A stretch of DNA of 64,000 nucleotides from CAZRHH01 sp964599885. Lineage in GTDB: Bacteria > Chloroflexota > Dehalococcoidia > DSTF01 > JACRBR01. The notes beneath the pieces are model-generated. The model saw nothing but the letters and a program-made list of their open reading frames with translations, searched no databases and had not been told where the DNA came from. Below, one piece after another: positions 7,129 to 14,291 of the stretch. Location: positions 1 to 64,000 of the forward strand of contig CAZRHH010000007.1 in the NCBI GenBank assembly GCA_964599885.1, read 5' to 3'. Within the stretch, counting starts at the first letter, position 1. Each line of letters opens with the position of its first letter. The translations under genes were made by a program, and so were the position numbers.

Positions 7129-7803
7129 TCACGGCATCACCTTCCCTAACTCCTCCGTCAGCACATCCTCCGTCATCGGCCCGAAGACGCGGGAGCGGAC
7201 TATGCCGTTGGCGTCGATGAAGTATGACGACGGGATGCCCTCGATTGGGCCGCCGATGCGCCAGGCGTCTGCGACCTGGCCGGTACGGTCGATGACGATC
7301 GGGAACGTCATCCCGAACTCATCGGCGAACTCGCGGACGGTGCCGGCGTCTTCCTGCAAGTCGATCGCGACCACGACGAGGCCGTCGGCGGCGCGCTCAT
7401 CGTAGGCGCGGACGATGTCGGGCATCTCCTGACGGCACGGCGCGCACCAGGACGCCCAGAAGTTCACGAGCACGGGCTTGCCGCGCAGATCGCTCAGCCG
7501 CAGTTCGCCGCCATCGACGGTCGGCAGCAGGAAGTCAGGCGCGGCGCGTCCTTCCTCGGGCGACGGCGAGCGGCCGGTGCTGTTCAGCGCGTTGGGTAGG
7601 GCGACGATGCCGTAGCCACTCGCGTCGTCGGCGCCGCTGGTGTCGCGCCGGCGTTCGAGATACAACAAGCCGCCGACGATCGTCGCGACGATCAGCAGCG
7701 GCAGCACGAGGCTTTTCAGCGCGCCACGCCACTCGCGGCGGTTCTGCGGGCGCTCTTCCACGCCGGAGTCAGCGTCGATCAGGTGGGTGTCGGGATCGGG
7801 CAT
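7129..7803 (-). CDS. TlpA/ResA-like membrane-anchored thioredoxin
   Basis: A 224-residue protein with one N-terminal membrane anchor (LKSLVLPLLIVATIVGGLLYL, residues about 29-49) and an extracytoplasmic thioredoxin domain. The active site is FWASWCAPCRQEMPDI; the cis-Pro region is GIPSSYFID. Family members reduce disulfides in apocytochrome c or other exported proteins, which would fit with resB nearby. I chose ATG at 7803 (MPDPDTHL) rather than the longer frame that continues upstream through the M23 gene. It follows the M23 stop by two bases, so the two are probably one operon. Confidence 0.88.
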   Translation of the reverse strand: MPDPDTHLIDADSGVEERPQNRREWRGALKSLVLPLLIVATIVGGLLYLERRRDTSGADDASGYGIVALPNALNSTGRSPSPEEGRAAPDFLLPTVDGGELRLSDLRGKPVLVNFWASWCAPCRQEMPDIVRAYDERAADGLVVVAIDLQEDAGTVREFADEFGMTFPIVIDRTGQVADAWRIGGPIEGIPSSYFIDANGIVRSRVFGPMTEDVLTEELGKVMP

Positions 7804-7805
7804 CG

Positions 7806-8540
7806 CTATGGCACCGGTTTGAACAGCGCGGCGTAGATCGCGCGCACTTCTTCGGGCGGCAGATCGGCGCCGAGGAATGTCTCGCCAAGCCGCACTTCCC
7901 AATGCAGATGGTCCTCTTGTCCGGGATTCGTGAGTGATTCGGGCGTGCCGGAGTCGCCGATGAAGCCGACGGTCTCGCCTTGCACGACGGTGACGCCGAC
8001 CTCGATCCGCGGCGGGATGCCGCCGAGATGCGCGTATCGCGTGACGACGCCCTTGCCGTGATCGACCCACACCTGCCGCCCGCGAAACAGATCGATTACC
8101 TCGAATGCGTTGGCCTCGCCGGCGGCGATCCGGGCGTCGGCCGCCGCAAGCTCTTCTTGCGTCAGCGGGGTGTAGTCGTGGTCGGCGCGGACGATCTTGC
8201 CGTCTTTGCCGGCGACAACTGGACCGTCAGCGACGATTTCGGTGCAGTTGTCGTAGTCGTAGTTGTCGACGCCCTCGTGGACGCCGCCGCGGTAGTCGCG
8301 CGGGGCGTTGGGCATGAGTGCGTCGCTTTGGGGGAGGCAGCCGCCGGGGACGGGATAGATGAAGTTGCGGAAGACGGTGAGGTCGGGGCCCTCGGGTGTC
8401 GCCGTCGCGGCGGGGCGCGCCGCCGTGGCGGTCGGCTCGTTCGCCGAACTACCGCCGCATGCCGCCGCCGCGCTCATCGCCAGAAGCAGGAGTATCGGAG
8501 GAAAAAGAGGTCGCAGAAGCCCGCCAGCCTTTCCATTCAT
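7806..8540 (-). CDS. M23 family metallopeptidase lipoprotein
   Basis: A 244-residue LytM-type peptidase. The signal peptide ends in the lipobox-like AMSAAAAC at about residue 28, so the mature protein is predicted to be lipid-anchored. The zinc site is read from GVHEGVDNY (His and Asp) and DHLHWEVR (HxH). M23 enzymes cut peptide cross-links in peptidoglycan or other Gly-rich peptides. An insertion between the two halves (residues about 115-165) includes ADARIAAGEANAFEVIDLF. The start ATG is at 8540. It is cotranscribed with the thioredoxin gene downstream and transcribed away from the CopD-like gene. Confidence 0.88.
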   Translation of the reverse strand: MNGKAGGLLRPLFPPILLLLAMSAAAACGGSSANEPTATAARPAATATPEGPDLTVFRNFIYPVPGGCLPQSDALMPNAPRDYRGGVHEGVDNYDYDNCTEIVADGPVVAGKDGKIVRADHDYTPLTQEELAAADARIAAGEANAFEVIDLFRGRQVWVDHGKGVVTRYAHLGGIPPRIEVGVTVVQGETVGFIGDSGTPESLTNPGQEDHLHWEVRLGETFLGADLPPEEVRAIYAALFKPVP

Positions 8541-8580
8541 GGTAGCAGGCGGGTATCGAGGCGGCTTCGCGGGAACGCGG

Positions 8581-8635
8581 AGACTGGAGGATAGAAGATG
8601 GAAAGTGGAGGCTCGGAAAATCCATCCTCCAGTCT
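8581..8635. repeat. Inverted repeat (GGAGG-type) between divergent genes
   Basis: AGACTGGAGGAT at 8581-8592 is perfectly complementary to ATCCTCCAGTCT at 8624-8635, 31 bp apart. It belongs to a loose family of CTCCAGTGC-containing tracts also seen near 11390, 13045 and 47059. Confidence 0.6.
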
Positions 8636-8687
8636 CTACCCTCCAGTGCTCATTGCGGAGATGATTCCCTCAGTGCACGCGGCGTCC

Positions 8688-8699
8688 TACAATCGAAGC
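8688..8699 (+). promoter_or_regulatory. -10 box TACAAT giving a leaderless start
   Basis: TACAAT at 8688-8693 is followed by six bases and then GTG at 8700. That places the expected +1 at the start codon itself. The -35 region (TTCCCT) is weak. Confidence 0.55.
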
Positions 8700-9197
8700 G
8701 TGACTGACGCGATCGTGATCTTCCTCCACGTCTTCGCCGCGGCGATTTTCATCGGGCCGCAGGTGTTCATGGTGGCCGTCGCCATGCCGGCGCTGCGGAG
8801 CCTGGGCGATACGGACGCGCGGCAGCAGGCGTCGCGCGCGATCACGCGCGGCTTTGGCATGCTCGCCGGCGTCGCGCTGGTGGTGCTGCTGGCGACGGGC
8901 ATCTGGAACTACTACGACGCGAAGGACGCCGGCCTGATCGAGCAGGACGACTTTCCGCGCTACTACACGACACTGATGGTGAAGCTGACGCTGGTGACGA
9001 TCGTCATTGTGCTGACGGCGTTGCACGGCGCGGTGTTCGGGCCGCGGCTGCAACGTCTGCAAGCCAGGGGCGCCGGCGACGCCGAGATCGCCCGGGCGCG
9101 CACATTCTCGATGGTGGCGTCAATCGCGACGCTGGCCGTCTCGATCGGCATTCTCGTCTGCGCGGCGCTGATGGATGCGAACTGGTCAAAGCTGTAG
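8700..9197 (+). CDS. CopD/DUF2269-like four-helix membrane protein
   Basis: A 165-residue protein with four hydrophobic helices: DAIVIFLHVFAAAIFIGPQVF, GMLAGVALVVLLATGIW, MVKLTLVTIVIVLTALHGAVF and MVASIATLAVSIGILVCAAL. The His in the first helix (FLHVFAAAIFIG) and the K..LH pattern in the third resemble the CopD/YohK-like haem- or copper-associated membrane families. The function is not known from sequence. I chose GTG at 8700 because upstream in-frame codons run through an intergenic repeat and because TACAAT sits six bases before this GTG. Confidence 0.65.
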   Translation: MTDAIVIFLHVFAAAIFIGPQVFMVAVAMPALRSLGDTDARQQASRAITRGFGMLAGVALVVLLATGIWNYYDAKDAGLIEQDDFPRYYTTLMVKLTLVTIVIVLTALHGAVFGPRLQRLQARGAGDAEIARARTFSMVASIATLAVSIGILVCAALMDANWSKL

Positions 9198-9301
9198 GTA
9201 GTGCGAGATACTCTTTCCGGCACCGTTACGGCTGGTGATTGGTGATTGGTTGAGTGCAACGCTAGCCATCGATCGTCGCTTCTGCCGCACACGCCCATCC
9301 C

Positions 9302-9333
9302 GGAATTATTCCATCGATGTCATCCACGACATC
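9302..9333. promoter_or_regulatory. Two adjacent palindromes upstream of the sulfurtransferase
   Basis: GGAATTATTCC (9302-9312) is followed by GATGTC-6-GACATC (9316-9333), 32 bases before the start codon. They could form a small operator or a 5'-leader hairpin. No regulator is identified. Confidence 0.35.
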
Positions 9334-9364
9334 TATGGATAGAGGAAGAAAGAGGAGGCTCGAA

Positions 9365-10192
9365 ATGGCGTCAGATGTTCTCGTCTCTACTCAGTGGGTC
9401 GCCGACAATCTGGAGAACCCGAAGGTCAAGCTGATCGAAGTCGACGTTGATACAAACGCTTATGACGAGGGTCACGCACCCGGCGCGGTCGGCTTCAACT
9501 GGACGAGTCAGCTCCAGGATCAGGTCCGCCGCGACATCATCACGAAGGAAGGTCTCGAGCAGTTGCTCGGCGACGCGGGCGTCGGCAACGACGACACGGT
9601 CGTGTTGTACGGCGACAACAACAACTGGTTCGCCGCCTACGCGTTCTGGCTGTTCGAACTCTACGGTCACAAGGACGTGAAGCTGATGGATGGCGGCCGC
9701 AAGAAGTGGGCCGACGAGCAGCGCACGCTGACGAAGGACGCGCCCTCGCCGAAGAAGACGTCGTACAAGGCGCAGGCGCCGAACCAGGCGCTGCGGGCGC
9801 GGCGCGACGAGGTACTGGGCGCGCTCGGCAACGCGAAGAACGCGCTCGTCGATGTCCGTTCGCCCGCCGAGTACAACGGCGAGATCATGGCCCCGCCCGG
9901 ACTCTCGGAGACGGCGCAGCGTATGGGTCACATCCCGGGCGCGGCGAACGTGCCGTGGGCTCAGGCGGTGCGCGAAGACGGCACCTTCAAGTCGCCCGAG
10001 GAACTCGAGCAGCTCTACGGCGGCAAGGGCGTGACGAAGGACAAGGACGTGATCGCGTACTGCCGCATCGGCGAGCGCTCGTCGCACACGTGGTTCGCGC
10101 TGAAGCACCTGCTTGGCTACAAGAACGTCAAGAACTACGACGGCTCGTGGACCGAGTACGGCAGTCTGATCGACGTGCCGATCGAGAAGTAG
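9365..10192 (+). CDS. Thiosulfate/3-mercaptopyruvate-type sulfurtransferase (tandem rhodanese)
   Basis: 275 residues with two rhodanese modules. The inactive N-terminal module has YGDNNNWFAAYAFWLFELYGH; the catalytic C-terminal module has the active-site Cys in AYCRIGERSSHTWFALKHL. These enzymes move sulfane sulfur from thiosulfate to cyanide or other acceptors. The start ATG at 9365 is preceded by AGGAGG with a six-base gap; the longer upstream frame runs through palindromic leader DNA. It heads a plus-strand group that includes a zinc protein and a JAMM peptidase, a context that suggests sulfur-carrier or cysteine metabolism (inference). Confidence 0.93.
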   Translation: MASDVLVSTQWVADNLENPKVKLIEVDVDTNAYDEGHAPGAVGFNWTSQLQDQVRRDIITKEGLEQLLGDAGVGNDDTVVLYGDNNNWFAAYAFWLFELYGHKDVKLMDGGRKKWADEQRTLTKDAPSPKKTSYKAQAPNQALRARRDEVLGALGNAKNALVDVRSPAEYNGEIMAPPGLSETAQRMGHIPGAANVPWAQAVREDGTFKSPEELEQLYGGKGVTKDKDVIAYCRIGERSSHTWFALKHLLGYKNVKNYDGSWTEYGSLIDVPIEK

Positions 10193-10207
10193 CGGGCGGG
10201 ACACTAC

Positions 10208-10234
10208 GCGGCGCGCTCGACTCGGACGCGCCGC
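10208..10234. other. GC-rich hairpin after the sulfurtransferase gene
   Basis: GCGGCGCG at 10208-10215 pairs with CGCGCCGC at 10227-10234. There is no T-tract, so it is not a standard intrinsic terminator; it may stabilise the 3' end or partly attenuate. Confidence 0.35.
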
Positions 10235-10253
10235 TTCCGTAGGGGAACACGCA

Positions 10254-10622
10254 ATGTCCGACATTCTCGCGCTGGCGTACCGGAAAGCGCTGCTTGCGGT
10301 CGACCCCTCGCTCGTGCAGTTGCATTTTGATGCGGCGGTGATCGATCGTTACCGCGAGCAGCCGAACTTCCAGGTGATCCGCACGGATAGCGCCGGACGC
10401 GTCCGTAAGCAGGGTGGCTGGGGGATCGATTTCGGCATCCCGGAGGGCGAGCGTACAATCCATGCGTCGTGGCAAGCGCTGGCGTACGCGTTGCCGGAGG
10501 ACGAGCGCGCGCATTGGGCGATGCATGCCGCAGAGGCGGGGGGCATCAGCGCGAACTTCGTGCGGATGCAGATCTCGCCTGGGAGCTGCTTCGACGACGG
10601 CGAGCTCCGTAACTGGGAGTGA
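10254..10622 (+). CDS. Conserved hypothetical protein
   Basis: 122 residues beginning MSDILALAYRKALLAVDPSL, with ATG at 10254 after a moderate purine-rich stretch (GTAGGGGAAC). The composition and codon use match the neighbours, and the end HAAEAGGISANFVRMQISPG looks like a folded domain. I do not recognise a family. It lies 61 bp after the sulfurtransferase in the same direction, so it is likely cotranscribed and possibly linked to sulfur transfer (inference). Confidence 0.7.
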   Translation: MSDILALAYRKALLAVDPSLVQLHFDAAVIDRYREQPNFQVIRTDSAGRVRKQGGWGIDFGIPEGERTIHASWQALAYALPEDERAHWAMHAAEAGGISANFVRMQISPGSCFDDGELRNWE

Positions 10623-10734
10623 TCAACGATTCGGTGCGATAGGGATTGGTGATTAGTGATTGGGGGCCGCGACCACCCAATCACCAATCACCAATGACCA
10701 GTCGCCGAGAAACAGGAAGCGGCACGGAGGCACG

Positions 10735-11370
10735 ATGGTCACCAGGCGCGAGAACGAAAGAGAACCCGTCGTGCGCGAAGATGAGGATGGACTGAACATC
10801 ATCAGCGACGACGACGAAGACGACGGGACGATGCCGCGTTTCGCCGAGGGCGAACTCTGCTGGATCTGTCAGGACGAGCAGGGACGCGTGGGCCTCGACC
10901 CGACGCGCCACGGCAGCTACGACGGCGAGGCCGTGTTCTACGGTTACAAATGCCTCGAAGCGGGACTGCGCACGGCCTACGCCCAGAACGACGGCATCGC
11001 GGTTATCGCCGAGCCGTTCGGAAGGAACGCGTTTCACCTCTACTACCGTCTCGATGAGATGCCGGCGTACCAGTTTGCGCGCGAGGACACCGAAGGCATC
11101 TCGTGGCTGCTGCTGACGATCGGGGACGCCTGCGCGCGCTGCGGCGAGCAGAGCCACTACGCGTGGCTGACGCCCGATTTCGTCGATCCGGAGTTGCCCG
11201 AAGAAGAGAGCACACCGGTCTTCCGCAACCTCGACAAGGACATCGAGCATCTGTGCAGCAACTGCACGGCCGCCGCGCTCGCGAAGGCGTACGAAGCGAT
11301 GCGCCTGCCGTTGATGACCGTCGAAATGCCGCGCTCCGCGATGGGCGTGCTGATGCCGTCCGGGGAATAA
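10735..11370 (+). CDS. Hypothetical zinc-binding protein
   Basis: 211 residues with an acidic N-terminus (EDEDGLNIISDDDEDDG) and three CxxC pairs: CWIC near residue 38, CARC near 133 and CSNC near 179. The Cys pairs suggest one or two zinc ribbons. No enzymatic motif is seen. The start ATG at 10735 is preceded by GGAGG with a five-base gap; upstream in-frame sequence is made of GGTGATTGG-type repeat and is not coding. It sits between the sulfurtransferase group and the JAMM gene in the same direction. Confidence 0.7.
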   Translation: MVTRRENEREPVVREDEDGLNIISDDDEDDGTMPRFAEGELCWICQDEQGRVGLDPTRHGSYDGEAVFYGYKCLEAGLRTAYAQNDGIAVIAEPFGRNAFHLYYRLDEMPAYQFAREDTEGISWLLLTIGDACARCGEQSHYAWLTPDFVDPELPEEESTPVFRNLDKDIEHLCSNCTAAALAKAYEAMRLPLMTVEMPRSAMGVLMPSGE

Positions 11371-11434
11371 GCGTGCCAACCGGGATTCGATCCAGCCTCC
11401 AGCCTCCAGCTTCCAGTGCCCCTTCGGAGATACG

Positions 11435-11839
11435 ATGACCCTAACGTTGCCAAAAGGGCACATCGACGAGATGATCGCGCACGCGCGGCAGGATGCGCCG
11501 AACGAGTGCTGCGGCATCATCGCCGGGAAGGACGGCCGTGCGACGAAGCTCTACCGCGCGATCAACGCCGAGGCGAGCCCCTACCGCTACAGCGTCGACG
11601 CGAAGGACCTGCTGCGCATCCATCGTGAGGTCGATGGCAACGACGAGGACTTCCTCGTCATCTACCACTCGCACACGCACACGGAGGCGTACCCGTCGCC
11701 GACGGATGTGCGGCTTGCGGCGTGGCCGGACGCGTACTACGTGCTGGTGTCGCTGATGGATGAGGCGGCGCCGGTGGTGCGCGCGTTTCGAATCCTCGAA
11801 GGCGAAGTCACCGAGGAGCCGATCGTCGTAGCTGATTAG
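11435..11839 (+). CDS. JAMM/MPN+ metallopeptidase (Mov34 family)
   Basis: 134 residues with the complete JAMM zinc motif: E in NECCGI, then HSHTHTEAYPSPTD. Bacterial JAMM proteins next to sulfurtransferases and ThiS/MoaD-like carriers cleave C-terminal extensions from sulfur-carrier proteins (family knowledge). No carrier gene is visible here, so the substrate is open. The start ATG at 11435 lies directly after a CCAGCCTCCAG-type repeat tract. It is separated from the zinc protein by 64 bp. Confidence 0.88.
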   Translation: MTLTLPKGHIDEMIAHARQDAPNECCGIIAGKDGRATKLYRAINAEASPYRYSVDAKDLLRIHREVDGNDEDFLVIYHSHTHTEAYPSPTDVRLAAWPDAYYVLVSLMDEAAPVVRAFRILEGEVTEEPIVVAD

Positions 11840-11877
11840 GCGAGACTCACGCACTGGACGTTCATCGCCGCATTCCC

Positions 11878-11904
11878 GGGGCGGACACATAGGTCCGCCC
11901 CTAC
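11878..11904 (-). repeat. REP-like element, class A
   Basis: Between the JAMM gene and the MutY-like gene; head on the minus strand, loop ACACATAG. Confidence 0.8.
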
Positions 11905-11925
11905 ATTGCGCGACGGTCCCGGGTG

Positions 11926-11959
11926 TTGTTTACGCTGGATCGAGACCTACACTCCTTGC
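11926..11959 (+). promoter_or_regulatory. Promoter for a leaderless mutY-like mRNA
   Basis: TTGTTT at 11926-11931, 16-base spacer, TACACT at 11948-11953, then six bases to ATG at 11960. The geometry is the same as in the four array promoters at 19.4-21.2 kb. Confidence 0.55.
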
Positions 11960-12886
11960 ATGGCACCGCCCAACATCAACAACCTCCCCGTCATTCAGCG
12001 CGCTTTCCTTGCGTGGCACGATGCGCACGCCATGCCAGCGCCGTGGCGTGAAGCCGGCGATCCGTACGCATGCCTCGTCGCCGCCGTGATGGCGCAGCAG
12101 ACGCAAATGGCCCGCGTCATGCCGTCCTACGAGCGCTTCACGGCAGCGTTTCCGACGATCGAGGCGCTGGCCGCGGCGTCTGCGGGCGACGTCATTCGCG
12201 TCTGGGCGGGCATGGGCTACAACCAGCGCGCCGTCCGGCTGCATCGCGCCGCGCAGACGATCACCCGGGACGGATGGCCGCGCGACGCCGCATCGCTTGC
12301 GCTGATCCCGGGTATCGGGCCGTTTACGGCGGCGATCATCGCGTCGTTCGCGTTCGGCCAGGCGGCGGCGTGCGTCGATACGAATGTGCGGCGGGTCCTC
12401 GGCCGTCTCGCTGGCGATGAGGCGATCGACGGCGCCGCGCTTCAGCGTCTCGCCGATGCGTCGCTCGCCCGGAAGCATCCGGCGCGCTGGAACCAGGCGC
12501 TGATGGACTACGGCGCGACGGTCTGCACGCCGCGCCCGAACTGCAGTGCGTGCGTCGTCGCCCGTCACTGCGCATCGGGCGAACGCTACGCGGCGCCGCC
12601 AATGCAGATGGTCGCCGACGAGCGCGCGACGTATGACGCGCGACCGAAGCGCAAGGCGAAAGTGCCCGAAGCGCCGTTCGAGGGTTCGACGCGCTACTAC
12701 CGCGGCCGCATCATCGACGCGCTGCGAGATCTCCCGCCCGGCGCCACTCTCCGCATCGAGGATCTGCCGGCGCGGATTCCGAACGGAGCCGCGCTATCGG
12801 GTGATGGCGTTCGCGAACTGTGCGTCGCGCTCGAACGGCACGGACTGGCGGTGATCAGCGGCGATGCGGTGTCGTTGCCGGGGTGA
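11960..12886 (+). CDS. mutY: MutY-like HhH-GPD glycosylase lacking the catalytic Glu
   Basis: 308 residues. The helix-hairpin-helix is LALIPGIGPFTAAIIASFAFG, the conserved Asp is present in CVDTNVRRVLGRL, and the iron-sulfur loop reads CTPRPNCSACVVARHC (Cys spacing 5-2-5 rather than the usual 6-2-5). In the segment DPYACLVAAVMAQQTQ the catalytic Glu of MutY (SEV in E. coli) is Ala. The C-terminal half is short and shows no NUDIX-like 8-oxoG recognition domain. Family members remove A opposite 8-oxoG; this protein may have altered specificity or only bind DNA. ATG at 11960 is supported by the promoter geometry. Confidence 0.85.
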   Translation: MAPPNINNLPVIQRAFLAWHDAHAMPAPWREAGDPYACLVAAVMAQQTQMARVMPSYERFTAAFPTIEALAAASAGDVIRVWAGMGYNQRAVRLHRAAQTITRDGWPRDAASLALIPGIGPFTAAIIASFAFGQAAACVDTNVRRVLGRLAGDEAIDGAALQRLADASLARKHPARWNQALMDYGATVCTPRPNCSACVVARHCASGERYAAPPMQMVADERATYDARPKRKAKVPEAPFEGSTRYYRGRIIDALRDLPPGATLRIEDLPARIPNGAALSGDGVRELCVALERHGLAVISGDAVSLPG

Positions 12887-12939
12887 CGCTCGGCGATCAA
12901 CGTGCGGCTGTGGACGCCACCAAGCGATCGGAGACGGCG

Positions 12940-12965
12940 GTAGGGGCGAACCTGTGTGTTCGCCC
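12940..12965 (+). repeat. REP-like element, class A variant
   Basis: GTAGGGGCGAAC, short loop, GTTCGCCC: head on the plus strand, with GAAC/GTTC replacing GGAC/GTCC in the arms. Confidence 0.7.
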
Positions 12966-13113
12966 GGCATTCCACGGCAATGCCCTCGTCACTCATCGAT
13001 CCGCTCGCCAACAGAGGACTCCGACTTCCAACGCCCAGATCACGCACTTCCAGCCTCCGCCTTCTATCCTCCAGTGCCCGCACAGCGAGTAACATGCAAG
13101 AAAGGAGACGCCG

Positions 13114-13752
13114 ATGCCCGCAGAAGTCACGAAGATTGGCCCGCTCGGGCCGTACGCCAACAACGCTTACATCATCAGCGACCGCGCGACGAAACGCGCG
13201 TTGTTCGTCGACGCGCCGATCGACAGCGCGCGGGCGATCAAGGCCGCGAAGGCGTACGACGTGCTGCGCGTGGTCGTCACGCACCGGCACGGCGATCACT
13301 GGGCCGATATCGATAACGTGATCAAGGAACTCGGCGCGCCCGTCTACTGCCACGAGGCCGACCGCGCGCCGCACGCCGCGAAGGTTGATGGCGCCGTGAT
13401 GGACGGTGATGTGATCGCCGTTGGCGAGACGCTCGTGCAGGTGATCCACACGCCGGGCCACACACCCGGCAGCATCTGCCTGCTTGTGCCGGACGCCGAC
13501 GACGGCGGTGACGTGCTGATCTCGGGCGACACGCTATTCCCCGGCGGCCCCGGCCGATCGGACAGCGCTGCCGCGCTGCACGAGATGGTGCAGTCGATCG
13601 CGTCGCGGCTGCTCACGCTGTCCGGCGACACGCGCGTCTACCCCGGGCACGGCGACAACACGACGATCGCCGACGCGCAACGCGAACACGCCGTCTTCGC
13701 ATCGAAGGAGCACCCGGCCGGCATGTACGGCGACGTGACGTGGGAAGGCTAG
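13114..13752 (+). CDS. Metallo-beta-lactamase fold hydrolase (glyoxalase II-like)
   Basis: 212 residues with the metal site THRHGDHWADI (HxHxDH), a second-site His in HTPGHTPGSICLL, the bridging Asp in ISGDTLFPGGPGRSD and a C-terminal YPGHGDNTTI. This matches the YcbL/GloB-like hydrolases that act on thioesters such as hydroxyacylglutathione. The ATG at 13114 is preceded by AAGGAG with a good gap. Its last four bases overlap the convergent cvpA stop. Confidence 0.9.
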   Translation: MPAEVTKIGPLGPYANNAYIISDRATKRALFVDAPIDSARAIKAAKAYDVLRVVVTHRHGDHWADIDNVIKELGAPVYCHEADRAPHAAKVDGAVMDGDVIAVGETLVQVIHTPGHTPGSICLLVPDADDGGDVLISGDTLFPGGPGRSDSAAALHEMVQSIASRLLTLSGDTRVYPGHGDNTTIADAQREHAVFASKEHPAGMYGDVTWEG

Positions 13753-14291
13753 GGCGTGGTGTCCTCCGACGGGTTCGACAGCGGGTCTTCGCCCTCGTTG
13801 AAGGACTTCACGGCCGATTCGAACTCGGCCGGCAGTATCTGCAAGATCGGATCGGCGCCCTCGAGCAGCGCGGTGGCGAACTCTGAATCGTCGATGCGTT
13901 CGTCCATGTCGTAGCGCGGATACGTGACCATCAGGATCAGCAGCCCCCAGACGATGATCAGCGACTTCGCGGCGCCGAACGCGCCGCCCAGCATCTGATC
14001 GGCAATGCCCAACTGCATGATCACGACGGCCGGATGGATCAGCATCGCCAGCAACTGGCCGGCGATCGTGATCCCGCCAAAGATGATCAGAAACGCGATG
14101 ACGTTCGCCGTGGCGTCGTTGTCGATCGCGCTGAGGATCGTGTCGGCGACGTTATCGTAGAACAGTCCTGCCAGCACGAGGCCGGCGATCGTGGAGGTGA
14201 TACCGATCAGTTCGCGGATGAACCCCGCCTGAAACGCCGTGATGACGAAGAACAGGAATACCAGCCCAATGACCACATCGACCCAGCTCAT
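13749..14291 (-). CDS. cvpA: CvpA family membrane protein
   Basis: 180 residues beginning MSWVDVVIGLVFLFFVITAFQAG, with four hydrophobic segments and the early GFIRELIGITSTIAGLVLAG motif typical of CvpA. The family is linked to envelope homeostasis and stress tolerance; the molecular activity is unsettled. It overlaps the lon stop by four bases (ATGA), so it is translated downstream of lon from the same message. The C-terminal 55 residues are acidic and cytoplasmic or exposed. Confidence 0.85.
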   Translation of the reverse strand: MSWVDVVIGLVFLFFVITAFQAGFIRELIGITSTIAGLVLAGLFYDNVADTILSAIDNDATANVIAFLIIFGGITIAGQLLAMLIHPAVVIMQLGIADQMLGGAFGAAKSLIIVWGLLILMVTYPRYDMDERIDDSEFATALLEGADPILQILPAEFESAVKSFNEGEDPLSNPSEDTTP

